From assembly GCA_977006965.1 (NCBI GenBank), contig OZ345380.1, positions 1 to 64,000 of the forward strand: a stretch of 64,000 nucleotides of DNA, written 5' to 3'. Positions within the stretch are counted from its first letter, which is position 1, and each line of letters starts with the position of its first letter. This DNA is from Phymatolithon calcareum (taxonomy: Eukaryota; Rhodophyta; Florideophyceae; Hapalidiales). A program made the position numbers and the translations under genes. Below are positions 33,943 to 43,960 of the stretch, in pieces. The notes beneath the pieces were generated by a model, which saw only the letters and a program-made list of their open reading frames with translations, searched no databases and was not told the origin of the DNA.

Positions 33943-34165
33943 TCAGGCAGCGTGCATCTGGACAGGGGAGTAATTTTCCCCCTCGAGATCCCGAAGGAGA
34001 CCAGAGGTGGGTTTTTGTAGTCCACTGAATTGTGTTACACCAGCAAGAAAAGAAACTGTTCCATAGACAGAATCCAGCCAAAATCTCTTGGCACTAGGAA
34101 AGTTGCCCCGAGCGCCAGCAGATACGTTGGTAACTTTTAAATAAAAACCTACCTCTCTTCTTCTT
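33943..34165 (+). mobile_element. Short retroposon (SINE-like), copy 1, inside Gypsy RNase H
   Basis: Flanked by CTACACGCTC at 33933-33942 and 34166-34175. Removing the insert and one repeat restores the RNase H reading frame (LDYTL then EGEANIHLY). The 223-bp unit contains TTTTCCCCCTCGAG, CCAGAGGTGGGTTTT, GTTGCCCCGAGCG and ends GTTGGTAACTTTTAAATAAAA followed by a pyrimidine-rich stretch. It encodes nothing and I do not see a pol III promoter. It shares the tail motif TTTTAAATAAA with LINEs here. Confidence 0.75.
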
Positions 34166-34636
34166 CTACACGCTCGAAGGGGAAGCGAATATCCACCTAT
34201 ACAATGATCATAGAAACCTGCTATTTGCATTTCATCCGATGACAATGGTACCGACGATCAGCAGCCACGTGATCAGCAAAGTTCAAAGATGGGCTGTTTA
34301 CTTATCTGCGTTCTCGAACACAATTGATCATATGGAGGGCGAGCAAAACGATATGCCTGATATTATGTCACGGTGGCTGTCTGGCTCAAGAGGCAAGAAA
34401 GTCATGAGCGGCAGGATTTCTGAAACGGACATCGTGGAATCTCCTTTCAGAGAAGATTTTGTGTGGCCAACAACACAAAAACGATCATCGCTGAACAGAA
34501 AAAATTTGAAAAAAGCGGCAAAGAAGGAAGAGAGTCTGTACTGTCTAAGCAAACAAGTTTGGATCCCGGATGAATAAATCCAACTCGAGCTTAAACTTCT
34601 GACAGTAGCACATTGCGGTGCTGGTGAATATAGAGG

Positions 34637-34824
34637 GGGATATGTGTTGATTTATTTTAAAAGCTCACAAGGCCTCTCATGAAGACTAGCAGGGCCGCTT
34701 TCGCACGATTTTCTAAGTTCACGTAGTTTGACTATTCAGTATATCCTTGATTCGTATTTCTCTCCCAACACATGCTCCAGTGAGTCGCTTACATTCATAT
34801 TCAATTTCAGGACTAATCTTGGAT
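34637..34824 (-). mobile_element. 5'-truncated LINE tail inside Gypsy integrase
   Basis: Flanked by TGAATATAGAGG at 34625-34636 and 34825-34836. Read on the minus strand it is the last part of the LINE C-terminal domain (EIEYECKRLTGACVGREIRIKDIL) plus the 3' end and AT-rich tail. It splits the integrase zinc finger between AHCGAGEYRG and the CIHC pair. Confidence 0.8.
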
Positions 34825-35640
34825 TGAATATAGAGGATTCGACTCAACAAGCAGCGCTTTGACAGAGAACTTTTGGTGAGTCTCAATTGTTAATGAACGC
34901 AAGGAGTTCGTGAAAAAGTGCATTCACTGCATCATATCGAAAAACGGTACAAAGATCCCACGCCCACTTTCATCGGTATTACACGGAAATGGGCCCAAAG
35001 AAGTAACACATTTCGATTTTTTGAATATGGGTCTAAGTACTACCGGGCACAAATATCTTTTCGTTATCAAGGACGATTTGTATGGCTCTGTCCATCCTTG
35101 GCTGCGAATGCGGACACAGCAGCTGAAGAACTGGCACGGTGGATGCGCACATTCACTGTTATGAACAACTGGGTATCCGACCAAGGTTCTCATTTCAAGA
35201 ACGTTTTGACGGAAAATCTCGCCGATATCCACAAAATCAGACACTCATTAACGGTAGCATACTCCCCGTGGGTGAACGGAACTGTGGAGAGAGTAATGCG
35301 AACTGTGCTTGCTACTTTCAATGCTCTTCTGTCCAAATTGATACTCGCGTTCCAGGATTGTACCGCGGTTGCTGGCATGTTGATGACCATTATCAACGAC
35401 TGTCCCCTCAAGAGGCTGGGTTCCAACACCGATGGAACATACAGAAGCCTGCTTCAAGTCATGACTGGTATCAAGCCAATGCGCACGCAATTATTCTATG
35501 ACTGCAAGGCACATAATGGGAAGATGTGATGCATTGAAAAGGCAAGGAATATGCAATTGCTTGAGATTTCCACACTTCAGTCTTCTATCGAGAACATGCA
35601 CAAACATGTCGCGGAAAAAGTCAGCAAGAATCGGGTGAAG

Positions 35641-35851
35641 AAGAAGAAGTGTAAGTTTTTTATTTAAAAGTTACCAACGCATCTGCAGACGCTTGGGGCA
35701 ACTTTGCGAAGGCCATTGGGCCAAAAACAGGGTCTATCGTTCTTGTATGTTAGCGTGGTCGATTTCGACACGATCTGGCGGAAATATCAAAACCTACCTC
35801 TGGCTTAGAGCCTCGAGGGGGAAAAATATTCCACTGTCTTGAGTCGCGGGT
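35641..35851 (-). mobile_element. Short retroposon (SINE-like), copy 2, inside Gypsy integrase C-terminus
   Basis: Flanked by the 15-bp direct repeat AAGAATCGGGTGAAG at 35626-35640 and 35852-35866. The inverted sequence aligns with copy 1 over its length: CCCCCTCGAG, AGAGGTAGGTTTT, GTTGCCCCAAGCG and GTTGGTAACTTTTAAATAAA. Confidence 0.78.
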
Positions 35852-36559
35852 AAGAATCGGGTGAAGGAAATCAAGCAACACAACAAAAACACGAATATCG
35901 TGAGTCACCAATTTCAATTAGGTGACTTTGTGATTGCACGTGTTCCGAGCAGCAAGTAGAAGCACAAACTGCAGTTCAAATGGATCGGTCCTAAGCGAGT
36001 GGCTATAGTTCTCAGCGAATTGGTCTACAATGTGACAAGAATAGTGGATGGGAAAACGGATCGCGTCCATGCTAACAGAATGCAATTGTACCGTGCTGAT
36101 TTTCACGGAAAAAACCAAGCAACAAGCTGACAAAACAAGCAGAACAATCTGAGACTAAGTACGAAATGATTGAAAAACTCGTGGATATAGGAGAAGCACC
36201 AGATGGGAACCTTCGTCCAAGTTCAGTGGTCAGGTTTGCTGAACAAAAGCGATTGGACGTGCCAGAAGATTTAAGAACTTCATGAAGATGTATCTGAAGA
36301 GCTTGCAGCATTTTTGATCAACACACGCAAGAAAAAACTGGCGCAGAAGGCCAAGCAAGCATTTCGAATCTCTTCGAGTGTATGGGGCCCTGTAGACACG
36401 CAATGTTACAGGTGTGTAATGAACGACAATATCACCATCGACCTAGGAGGTCTATAACGGCTCCTTGCGATCTATCCAGAGACACTGTCAACACAGTATG
36501 GTGAACGACTCTTCCAAGAGGAACCAACGGATTTATCGCAGACACCGACTAACGCTCAA

Positions 36560-36720
36560 CGTACTATTAGTCTAGGGTCGGTTAATGCTCCTCCTTTTTG
36601 CAGGGTGTGTAATTGCTCGCCCCCCCTCTATTTAAGCGGAGATCCTGATCTCATCTTAGACTGAGGCATCGCATCACAGAGAGATCACTCCTCTTCAAGA
36701 TCAACCCAACCCTTATCTTT
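36560..36720 (+). repeat. LTR-like promoter segment, copy 2
   Basis: Aligned with 23425-23585. It follows the Gypsy pol remnant and precedes the zinc-finger gene by about 90 bp. The box CTATTTAAGCGGAGATCC is a plausible TATA and start region, so it could be the 3' LTR of the Gypsy element and may drive the downstream gene. LTR edges are not resolved. Confidence 0.4.
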
Positions 36721-36806
36721 TCACTCTCAGTGATTACAGGTATTTAGTGGAGAAGACCAGCACGTTGCTAGAAAAAGAACCGGGCAGAGCCGTTGGTGAT
36801 TTGAAA

Positions 36807-37296
36807 ATGGCGTCATCGTCGAAGGGATCTTCTTCGAAGACAGCTTCATCAAGCTCGAAAACCGTTTCAACAATGTACGACCCTGCTCGTGACATATGCA
36901 GCTACAAATGTGATATATGCAACAAAGTTTGTAGTAGTCGTGCAGGGCTACAGGTAAGGAATGCACTGTCACTGAAAGCTCAAACGTCACACTGGACCTT
37001 TCGGTTTCATGAAGAATGTAACGATGAAACTTTGCGAACATTTTTAGCTACACAAGGCGAGCAAGCAGTGTAAGAAGAATACAACATCTTCAACTGAGCC
37101 TAAGAATCCGCCCTACCACAAGAGGAGCGATGGAACTTGGAAATGTAATGTATGCGGGGACCTATTTGACGCTGATGGCAGCGTTAAGGTAAGCTCACTT
37201 CTACATCTGCACACAGCATGAAAAATATCGAATTTCAATACTAACACGGCCTTGGCCTTACTATTACAGAAGCATTTTGTCCATTCTCACCGTTAG
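36807..37296 (+). CDS. Small spliced gene with two C2H2/C2HC zinc fingers
   Basis: Exons 36807-36953, 37048-37188 and 37270-37296 join to a 104-residue protein. Introns of 94 and 81 bp have GTAAGG..TTTTTAG and GTAAGC..TTACAG ends and are both phase 0. The start is AAAATGGCG. Residues 1-20 are Ser/Lys-rich. Finger 1 is C35-x2-C38-x12-H51-x5-C57, completed only by splicing. Finger 2 is C-x2-C-x12-H-x4-H near residues 82-102, also completed by splicing. Each intron falls after the eleventh residue of the x12 loop, so the two finger/intron units look like a tandem duplication. The role is unknown, with nucleic-acid or protein binding likely. The LTR-like segment upstream may act as promoter. The short last exon makes a sequencing or model error possible. 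Confidence 0.6.
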
Positions 37297-37397
37297 AAAA
37301 TACGCATGAGATATTGAACTGCAGTCCCTCTCCAAGATTCTCTGAAATCCTCTGCTACCGGCCGGTGAACGCTAGAGCGAGATTATATCAGGAGTCC

Positions 37398-37480
37398 CGT
37401 TGAGGTTCCTGATTGAGAAACCTCAACGTGCATGTCATGCAGTCATTAACTGCAGGCTATTGACTGCCAGTCAATAGCCT
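37398..37480. repeat. Pair of hairpins downstream of the zinc-finger gene
   Basis: CGTTGAGGTT/AACCTCAACG (37398-37428) and the perfect 12-bp arms of 37455-37479 around GGCTATTGACTG. The latter and its flank (TCAATAGCC, then AGCTACA) recur in degenerate form near 61800-61835. They may be terminator-like or remnants of a small foldback family. Confidence 0.5.
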
Positions 37481-37787
37481 TAAGCTACATTTTTCAAATT
37501 GTCAGCATCGATAAATTTAGGTTGAACTGACACTTGTTGATTTCTTTTTTTAAAAGAAATCAGCAAATATTAGATCATGGATATTCTCCGCCCGTGGTAC
37601 AGTATATTCGTAAAACTGTCTCCAGCACCTGTGCGAATAGAGGCTAGAATGTTGAGGTCTCCACTTCGAGATGAACCGGTGCAAGAACACCAGTGTCGAT
37701 GAAATAACAATGATTATCTCGATCTCCGCCAAGGCCAGAACTTCAGAACTTTAGTGAACGCAATAAACCTGTGTCGGAAATATGCGG

Positions 37788-38238
37788 TGTAACGCCTCAC
37801 GGCATGTCAGGGTGAAGTAAAAGATGGTAGCGATGGTAACGCTCGAAGCAGGAAAGATTGAGAGGCTAGGTCGCCATGCGGTTGCTCGTTTCCAATGGCG
37901 CTGCCTTTATTGTGCTTAGGTAGTAATCAGCTCAATTAGCAATGTAGCAAAGGCAGGAGAAAGACCTCATTGTTCAAGTAATCACAAAATAAAAACCAGC
38001 ACCTTGATTGGATCGCGGCTTACTAGTAACTCCGGTAGGCCTCTCTTCTGCGTGGACCTTCCGGCACCCACACGGAAAAGTCGTCTTCTGCCAGGGATAG
38101 CAGTGCCCAGGAAGGGTCACTGCAATCGATATCACTATATGTCAGCTTAGGGACAGCGAAGGTATAGCGTCGACGTCCCTTCAGCCGGTCTCGAGTTCTC
38201 TCGCGCTGTCTCGTCGTGTGAAAGGGCAGGGTGTTACA
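37788..38238 (+). mobile_element. Solo LTR
   Basis: 451 bp beginning TGTAACGCC and ending GGTGTTACA, with TG..CA ends and matching TGTAAC/GTTACA tips. It interrupts repeat R exactly where the other copy is continuous. The flanks GCGG and GAGG would be a decayed 4-bp target duplication (GTGG in the empty copy). A poly(A)-signal-like AAAATAAAAACC lies near 37988. No internal retrotransposon sequence remains. The superfamily is undetermined. Confidence 0.65.
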
Positions 38239-39866
38239 GAGGTCAGCGCATGGAGCCCTCGAGGAAAGCGCATCCAATAATACTCCCGGGTCTGACCCTG
38301 TGCATCAGAGGAGCTCCATCCAGAGTTCTACCTCGTCAAACCCTGGACTTCCGTTTCCCTGAACCAAGGGTGCGATAAAATTAATTGGAAAAAAGTTAAT
38401 TGCAATTAGTGCAATTGCAAAACTGAATTTTCTAAAATCATCCAATTCCAATTATAAATTTTTCTTCTATGTTGGTACATGGCGACTATCGCCAGACGAC
38501 CCTCACCTGCCGGTCTACTAAGATGCTAGTTTTGCAAACCGCCTGCTCTACATATTGCAGTCATCTGTGTCATTTTCAGCACATTAGCAGCCACAATTGA
38601 CTTCAAAGAGCATTTCAGAAGACCAGCTGTGAAGTGAAGCGCAAACCTATTTCCACTAATATCAAGGAGTCGGAAGTTAGAGCAAAAGTGCTAGTCGAAC
38701 AGATTCTGACTTGGGACAGTCCAAGCGAGAGTGGACACTATCTCGGGATCAGGATCGAAAATGGAAAGGAGAAGCACTCATGGAGTTGCCCCTCGGAGGG
38801 ATGCAAGACCATCATGAATTCAGTAGTCCGTTCTGGTTTTACTAACCCCGCGAGCCACTTTCAGGAGTCCTTTTTTGAAGCCAGAAAAATAGCTCTGGAA
38901 AGTGGTGATACAATCTCAAGGTTTTGAACTTCTGTCTCGTTTAACCCCTACGAAAAGGCTACGATTGAATTAAACTCATCATCAACAAAAAACTGCCCTA
39001 TCGTATGGGTTCAAGACGCAAATATACTCGCCTTTTCCAGGCATAGGTCTGTTTTGTCAGCTAAGAAAGTGAAAGAGGTAATATTTGAGCTCACAAAACT
39101 AGTCGAAAAGGAAATTTCAAAAGAGCTGGCCAGGAAGAAAGGAGCAATCATGCATGATGGCTGGCCGGAAAACGGTATGCACTACATGGGCGTGCTGGCT
39201 GTTTACATGAAGAGAGTCAATGTGTACGGTATCGTGGAAGAACGTTGACCAAGTGCAAACAACTTTCCTTGAGGTTTCGCCTATGGCTAACCATTCCGAT
39301 GAGAAGAGTGAAGCTACAGAATTTAACGCTGAAACTGATGTTCAGTTCTTCCGTGACATATTCCAAAAATTTTACAACACGGAACTTGGGGAATTTGCAA
39401 GATGCCAAATTGCCGACAACTGCAATACGAATCAACGTGTTGCGCATCTTCTCAATATTACCCAAGTTGGATGCAATAATCACAAGCTTAGTCTGGAAAT
39501 GAAAGCCTGGGTGAACTCGGACGATGACTTGTCAGCTGTCAATGAAAGCATCGAGGATACTATGCTGCAAGATCAAGATCCGTGCTGCTCTTAGAAACCT
39601 CACTTATATGAAACCTCTTAAGCCAAACAAGACTCGCTGGTCTGGATTGTTCTACATGTTTGACCGATTCCTTAGGATTCGCCGACAGCTTTCTGAGATC
39701 AGTAACAATCCGGACTGTGACTTGATCTTCAATGATAGTGCAAGCTTTGCACGTCGTGTGCAAAGGTACACTCGCATGTTTGAAGTTATAAACAAGGTAA
39801 ATGATCCTAACACTGATCAGAGCTCACTTGGCGGCTGCAGACTCGGAACGCAGTACATTTCTGCAA

Positions 39867-41924
39867 TCCACGCTGGGAGTACGCAATGCACTTAACGCCC
39901 TGGACAGAAGACGTGCAAAATGCCGTCAAGGAAGTAGAAGCAACATTCTTCAATCAAGTATTCGGGCCACTGGCCCGAGCAAGGTCGGATAAGCTCCGTC
40001 TCCTGTGCCGGATCCAGGCGGCCCCACATCGATGAGAAATCTTGGCCCTCAAAATGCTGAGAAGGAACAAGGCGAAAGAACGTATGTATTCAAATGAAAT
40101 GCCCGAAAGAAGAAACAACCATGAATGGCAGTACACGAGGAAAGACATCGCCGCGATGGAGACCAGAGAGCCGTTCGGTGAGCTGTAAAGCATATCCAAA
40201 CAAACCAATCTTCGCAAATACTTCGATCGAAATTTTTGGAAATGGAAGGAGACCGCCTAGAATCGAAGCGGAAAAGAAAGATACCATACGACAAGACAAG
40301 AAAATTGCCAGCAATCCTCAAGTTCCCCAAGGTGAAGCACAGACAACTCGCGCTGCAGTATGCCTGTGGCAGATTTCCACTGGTGTCAACAACAAGTATG
40401 ACTGAAGAATTCAGCACCAGAGCCAGAGACCCGGAGGTCACCTACCTTGGAGTCTCCTTTGGACCAGAAGGAATATCAGACACGAAAATGATACAACGCC
40501 TGAAGAAGGCAAGGTCCGCCGTATATGAGTTGCGTACACTTGGAATATTCAAGAAAGGGCTGACCATTCAAAAGTGCATCAAGGTGTACAAGGCACTAAT
40601 CCAGCCACGTTGGGAATACGCAATGCATCTAACGCCATGGACAGAAGACATTGAGAAGGCCGCCAAGGAAGTTGAGCAAACGTTCTTCAGCCAAATGTTT
40701 GGTCCTCTCTCCAGAGGAAGGGCAGACAGACTCCGACTGTTGTGCCGAATCCAAACACCGAACCAAAGACGGGAAATCCTGGCCTTCAAGATGCTGAGGA
40801 GAACAAAGGACAAATAAAAGATGTACCTACAAAAGCCGCCTGAGAGCAGAAACAACCAAGAGCTCCAGTCGACCAGGAACGACATTGCCGCTATGGAAAA
40901 CAGGGAACCTTTGTGGAAGCAACCAAACACATTCAAGCAAAGCAGTCTGCCGAAATGCTTCGCTCAAAATTCCTCACAATGGAAGGAGATCGTCTCGAAT
41001 TGAAGAGGAAGAGGAGAATCCCGTATGACAAGACGAGCGAGCTACCAGCAATCCTCAAACTCCCGAAGGTGAAGCACAGGCAATTAGCGCTTCAGTACGT
41101 CTGCGGAAGATTTCCGCAGGTGTCGACAACAAGCATGGTGGAAAAATTTGGAAACCGAGCTCGACAGCATATGGCAACGCTGGAAAACAATCTGTCAGGA
41201 TATGACTTGGAAGAAGAAAAAAGACCGGATACCGAGAAAGCACTTAACGAGCTCCTGCTATTCAGCAAGACAATCATAGAGTGCATGGAAAATGAAGAAG
41301 GACTGCTCTGAAATCAAGATACAAGAAGTTAACTAGATGTCCCTCAGGACACAAAGCCAAATAGCGGGAACACCAGCAGAGAACCCACAAGAACACCACA
41401 TAGTAGATAGGACGATCCAGGTTCCAAACTTTCCCCACCGCCTATGGAAGGCGGTAGGTTTCAACGGTCTACACACTGGAAGGTAGCAACTGAGGAAGCC
41501 TTGCCCGTATATTCGTAAGACTGTGAGGCTTTTAAATAAACTCCAATCAAAAAAAAACCAGAGCCAGAGAGCATATGGAGACCCTTGAACTCACGCTAGC
41601 AGGGTACGAACTCGAAGGAGAAAAACAACTGGAAACAGAAAAGGCGCTAGATGACCTCTTACTATTTAGCAAGACACTCATAAAACGCATGGAGAACGAA
41701 GAAGGCCTGTATTAATCCGCAGAATGCAAGGCAAAAAGTGGTCGAGTCCAAGCACCAACAATCCCGTAGAGGACTGAGTTAAGACTACTTTGAGTCCTGA
41801 GTTTTCCCGTCCGCCATTCTGGTGGACGTTTCGTGAGCTGCACAAAGGTAGGTAGAATCAGAGGAAGCCTTTTCCATATCTTCGGAAGTCTGTGGGGCTT
41901 TTAAATAAACTTGAAACGAAAAAA
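39867..41924 (+). mobile_element. LINE A, 5'-truncated, in the hAT transposase, itself interrupted
   Basis: Flanked by the 15-bp direct repeat AGTACATTTCTGCAA at 39852-39866 and 41925-41939. It starts inside the post-RT block (RWEYAMHLTPWTEDV), contains a long basic C-terminal ORF, and ends after 41571 with HMETLELTLAGYELEGEKQL..ENEEGLY, then GTCTGTGGGGCTTTTAAATAAA and a short A-rich tail. LINE B occupies 40430-41556. Confidence 0.85.
40430..41556 (+). mobile_element. LINE B, 5'-truncated, inserted in LINE A
   Basis: Flanked by ACCAGAGCCAGAGA at 40416-40429 and 41557-41570. It begins in the RT thumb (TYLGVSFGPEGISDTKMIQRL), includes PRWEYAMHLTPWTEDIEKA, then a second ORF (40913-41311) ending ENEEGLL, followed by GCTTTTAAATAAACT and an A tail. 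It is closely related to LINE A. The junction creates a chimeric open frame 40236-40817 that starts in LINE A and finishes in LINE B. Confidence 0.85.
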
Positions 41925-42957
41925 AGTACATTTCTGCAACCAGTGCCATTGTATCAAGTCCTCATTTTAAATCTGGTGTCTTGAAAATACAGCAAAGGAG
42001 GACGCATACTATGACGGCTGTAGAGTGTGACGCCTTTCAAGGATTGTTGCATGAATCAGTCGAGAATCACCGTATTGCGCAACGCATTGCTCCTGATGGC
42101 ATTGAAGACATACTTAATGCTGGAGACGACAGTTCTAATGAAGAGGAGTACACCAATTATGACTTCATTTTGGCTTCCACTGCTGAAGAAGAACGGCTTT
42201 GGAGTCTTGCGAAGTATGTCCTTACAGATCAACGCTCCAGGCAAGAACCCGTGCTTTTCGAGTCACTTTTGTTTTTTAAAGTGAACAGCGGATTTTGGGA
42301 TCATAATCTAGTCTCCCAGGCTGTTCGAGTGTGCAGAGGAAGCAAGTAATAGAGGAATGTAAAAACCGGAGAATTCTGCAATTATTGCTAAGACAAAAAA
42401 TAGCAATTTTAATTTTCGTGGCAAGAATAATTGCAATATATATTTTGGCGTTACGATCTTTTCCAACTCTCTCCAATTAAATTGCTCATCCCCCTGTCCT
42501 GAACTAATCTGCAAGAATAAAGGGGAGATGGGAGGGTAGTAGAACAAAAGAAACGTTTGCTCGATGCGTTTGAACGGACGGAGGCAGACGTTGCACGGAC
42601 GCACGGTGGTTTCTTGCGAATGAGATGCGTGAGTTCGCGAGTTGGAAGGTGCTATAATCCTGAGCTCGGGATCTTCGGATACGTTTGATTTAGGTTCATT
42701 ATTGGTCGCCGCTGGACCGGCTCTCGAGGCGGTCACCGCGGACTACGAGTTGGGGATGGCGTTATCTAGGACAAACGTTGAAACGGATGGTTGTGCGGCC
42801 GAAGGTGCTGTGGTCAAACCGTATTTTACACGTGGTTCATTGTGTGCCTTCGATCTTCGAGGCGTGGGACATTCGTCTTCGCCCCTGCTTTGATTGTTTG
42901 ATAAACGTTCTTCTGCGTTCCTTGAAATTGTATTCCTAAAAGCAGGGCTGAAGAGCC

Positions 42958-43132
42958 GGTTATCGTCTGAAACTTTCGGGACCGGCCACGATTCGGAACC
43001 ACTCGGTAGTTTCGCCGCGGTGATTTTGGTTCCTCGGGACCAGCGGGAGCCCCGAAGGACCAAAATCACTCCCTTGTGACGTCCCTCGTGATACCTTATC
43101 ATGGCCGGTCCCTTAAGTTTCAAGCGATAACC
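42958..43132. mobile_element. 175-bp foldback element, copy 2
   Basis: Inverted relative to the copy at 27522-27696 and the same length. It begins GGTTATCGTCTGAAACTT and ends GCGATAACC. It lies just beyond the end of repeat R. Confidence 0.7.
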
Positions 43133-43394
43133 TATACATGTTGCATCAAATGATTGATCTTATCTCTCGGTGCGATTGAGCTGAAAGAAGAATTTTAGAG
43201 ACACTATGGCCTTTAGGTAACCTTAAAGTCAATGGAAATCAGTGTGCTCTAGAGTTTTGCCACTTCATTCGAATTGCCTTGCCCGCGTATTGTGCCGTCC
43301 GTAACCAAACGGCTTAACTTTTGGACCAAAATGCTCGGCACTGTAGCTCAAGTTTTCCGAGTTGTGGCCCGAATTTTCGATCTCAAAGAAGAGT

Positions 43395-43960
43395 AGCACC
43401 TCAACGAAGCTCAAAAACAAGCAGAAGAAGGTACGGTATCAAAAACAGGACGCATACGGGAAGCAGCAAAAATATGGACGTTAGAAGAAGAGGGGATATG
43501 TGTTGATTTATTTTAAAAGCTCCCAAAGCCTCATATTGAGTAGCAGGGCAGCGAAGAGGGACGGACAGTTCAAATCCTGGTGGACAAGCCGAATGAACTA
43601 CCAGGAGTGTTACCTATAAGAGACAGAACTGCGCGGTTGAGATGCCTGAGATTTCTTTTTAACAGAGATCCTTTGTGGAGAAAATCAGTTTTAACAATGT
43701 ATTCTGGACCTGGTGCTGTGGTTGAGCTCGTTGTGCTCCAACGCACACTACAGTGCATGAAGATGGACCAAGAAACAGAATATGAATGCGAAAGACTCAC
43801 TCGAGCCCTCACAGGGAGAGAAATTCGGGTTAAGGAGATATTAGGAGGCTCGTAGAGAGATGAATGTGGAAGACAGCGAGTAGCTGCCCTGTTAATCAAA
43901 TTGAGGTTTTGGGAGTTTTTAAAATAAATCAACATATAACTCCCCGCATTTTCGTGACGT
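43395..43960 (+). mobile_element. LINE 3' fragment with a 58-bp inverted LINE tail inside it
   Basis: The C-terminal domain is readable from NEAQKQAEEGT-like sequence through IREAAKIWTLEEE, and after the insertion through RLRCLRFLFNRDPLWRKS and EYECERLTRALTGREIRVKEIL (43580-43855). The 3' end reads GGTTTTGGGAGTTTTTAAAATAAATC. The inner piece, 43495-43552, is an inverted copy of this same 3' end flanked by GAAGAGGG (43487-43494 and 43553-43560). Confidence 0.8.

Larger units (their letters stand above)
33720..36360 (+). mobile_element. Ty3/Gypsy chromovirus pol remnant (RNase H, integrase, chromodomain)
   Basis: Pieces in order are: RNase H start (GAQERW-like QERWSTFRNEVYAV, LDYTL) up to 33942; RNase H continuation at 34170-34370 (NIHLYNDHRNLLFAFHP, KVQRWAVYLSAFSNTIDHMEG, DIMSRW); integrase zinc finger (AHCGAG, then CIHCI near 34920); and integrase core 34990-35320 with Asp in THFDFL, Asp in WVSDQGSHFKN and Glu in WVNGTVERV, the DDE triad. 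A C-terminal segment follows (GDFVIARV, FKWIGPKRVAIV, 35920-36040), then a chromodomain remnant near 36210-36320 (VQVQWSGLLNKSDWTC, HEDVSEELAAFL). Frameshifts lie near 35090 and stops in the C-terminus. Gag, protease and RT are absent upstream. Three retroposons interrupt it, each with a target duplication. Confidence 0.85.
38634..42349 (+). pseudogene. hAT transposase, dead, split by nested LINEs
   Basis: The N-terminal piece (38634-38927) has a BED-like finger: W-S-C-P-x3-C followed by H in ASHFQ. Following pieces are 39054-39240 (HDGWPENGMHYMGV, cf. the hAT D-x-W block), 39220-39594 (ADNCNTNQRVAHLL, VGCNNHKLSL) and 39600-39790 (NKTRWSGLFYMFDRFL). These are typical hAT motifs. After the LINE stack, 41981-42349 carries the dimerisation domain: NYDFILASTAEEERLWSLAKY, VLTDQRSR, LFESLLFFKVN. 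The frame before the stack (GTQYISA) continues correctly into the frame after it when one target repeat is removed, so the LINEs came in while the ORF was still aligned. Frameshifts near 38927, 39240 and 39594 kill the gene. Confidence 0.8.
38365..42496 (+). mobile_element. hAT DNA transposon carrying nested LINEs
   Basis: Ends CAAGGGTGCGATAAAATTAA and, inverted, CAGGGGGATGAGCAATTTAA form imperfect terminal repeats of about 25 bp. The 8-bp flanks CCCTGAAC (38357-38364) and TCCTGAAC (42497-42504) match at 7 of 8, the target size typical for hAT elements. Without the LINE insertions the element would be about 2.06 kb. Confidence 0.78.
37709..42933 (+). repeat. Dispersed repeat R, copy interrupted by a solo LTR and a hAT transposon
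   Basis: Repeat R sequence is present at 37709-37787, 38239-38364 and 42497-42933. The pieces line up head to tail with the uninterrupted copy at 30113-30742. The two gaps are filled by a solo LTR and the hAT element with its nested LINEs. Confidence 0.75.
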
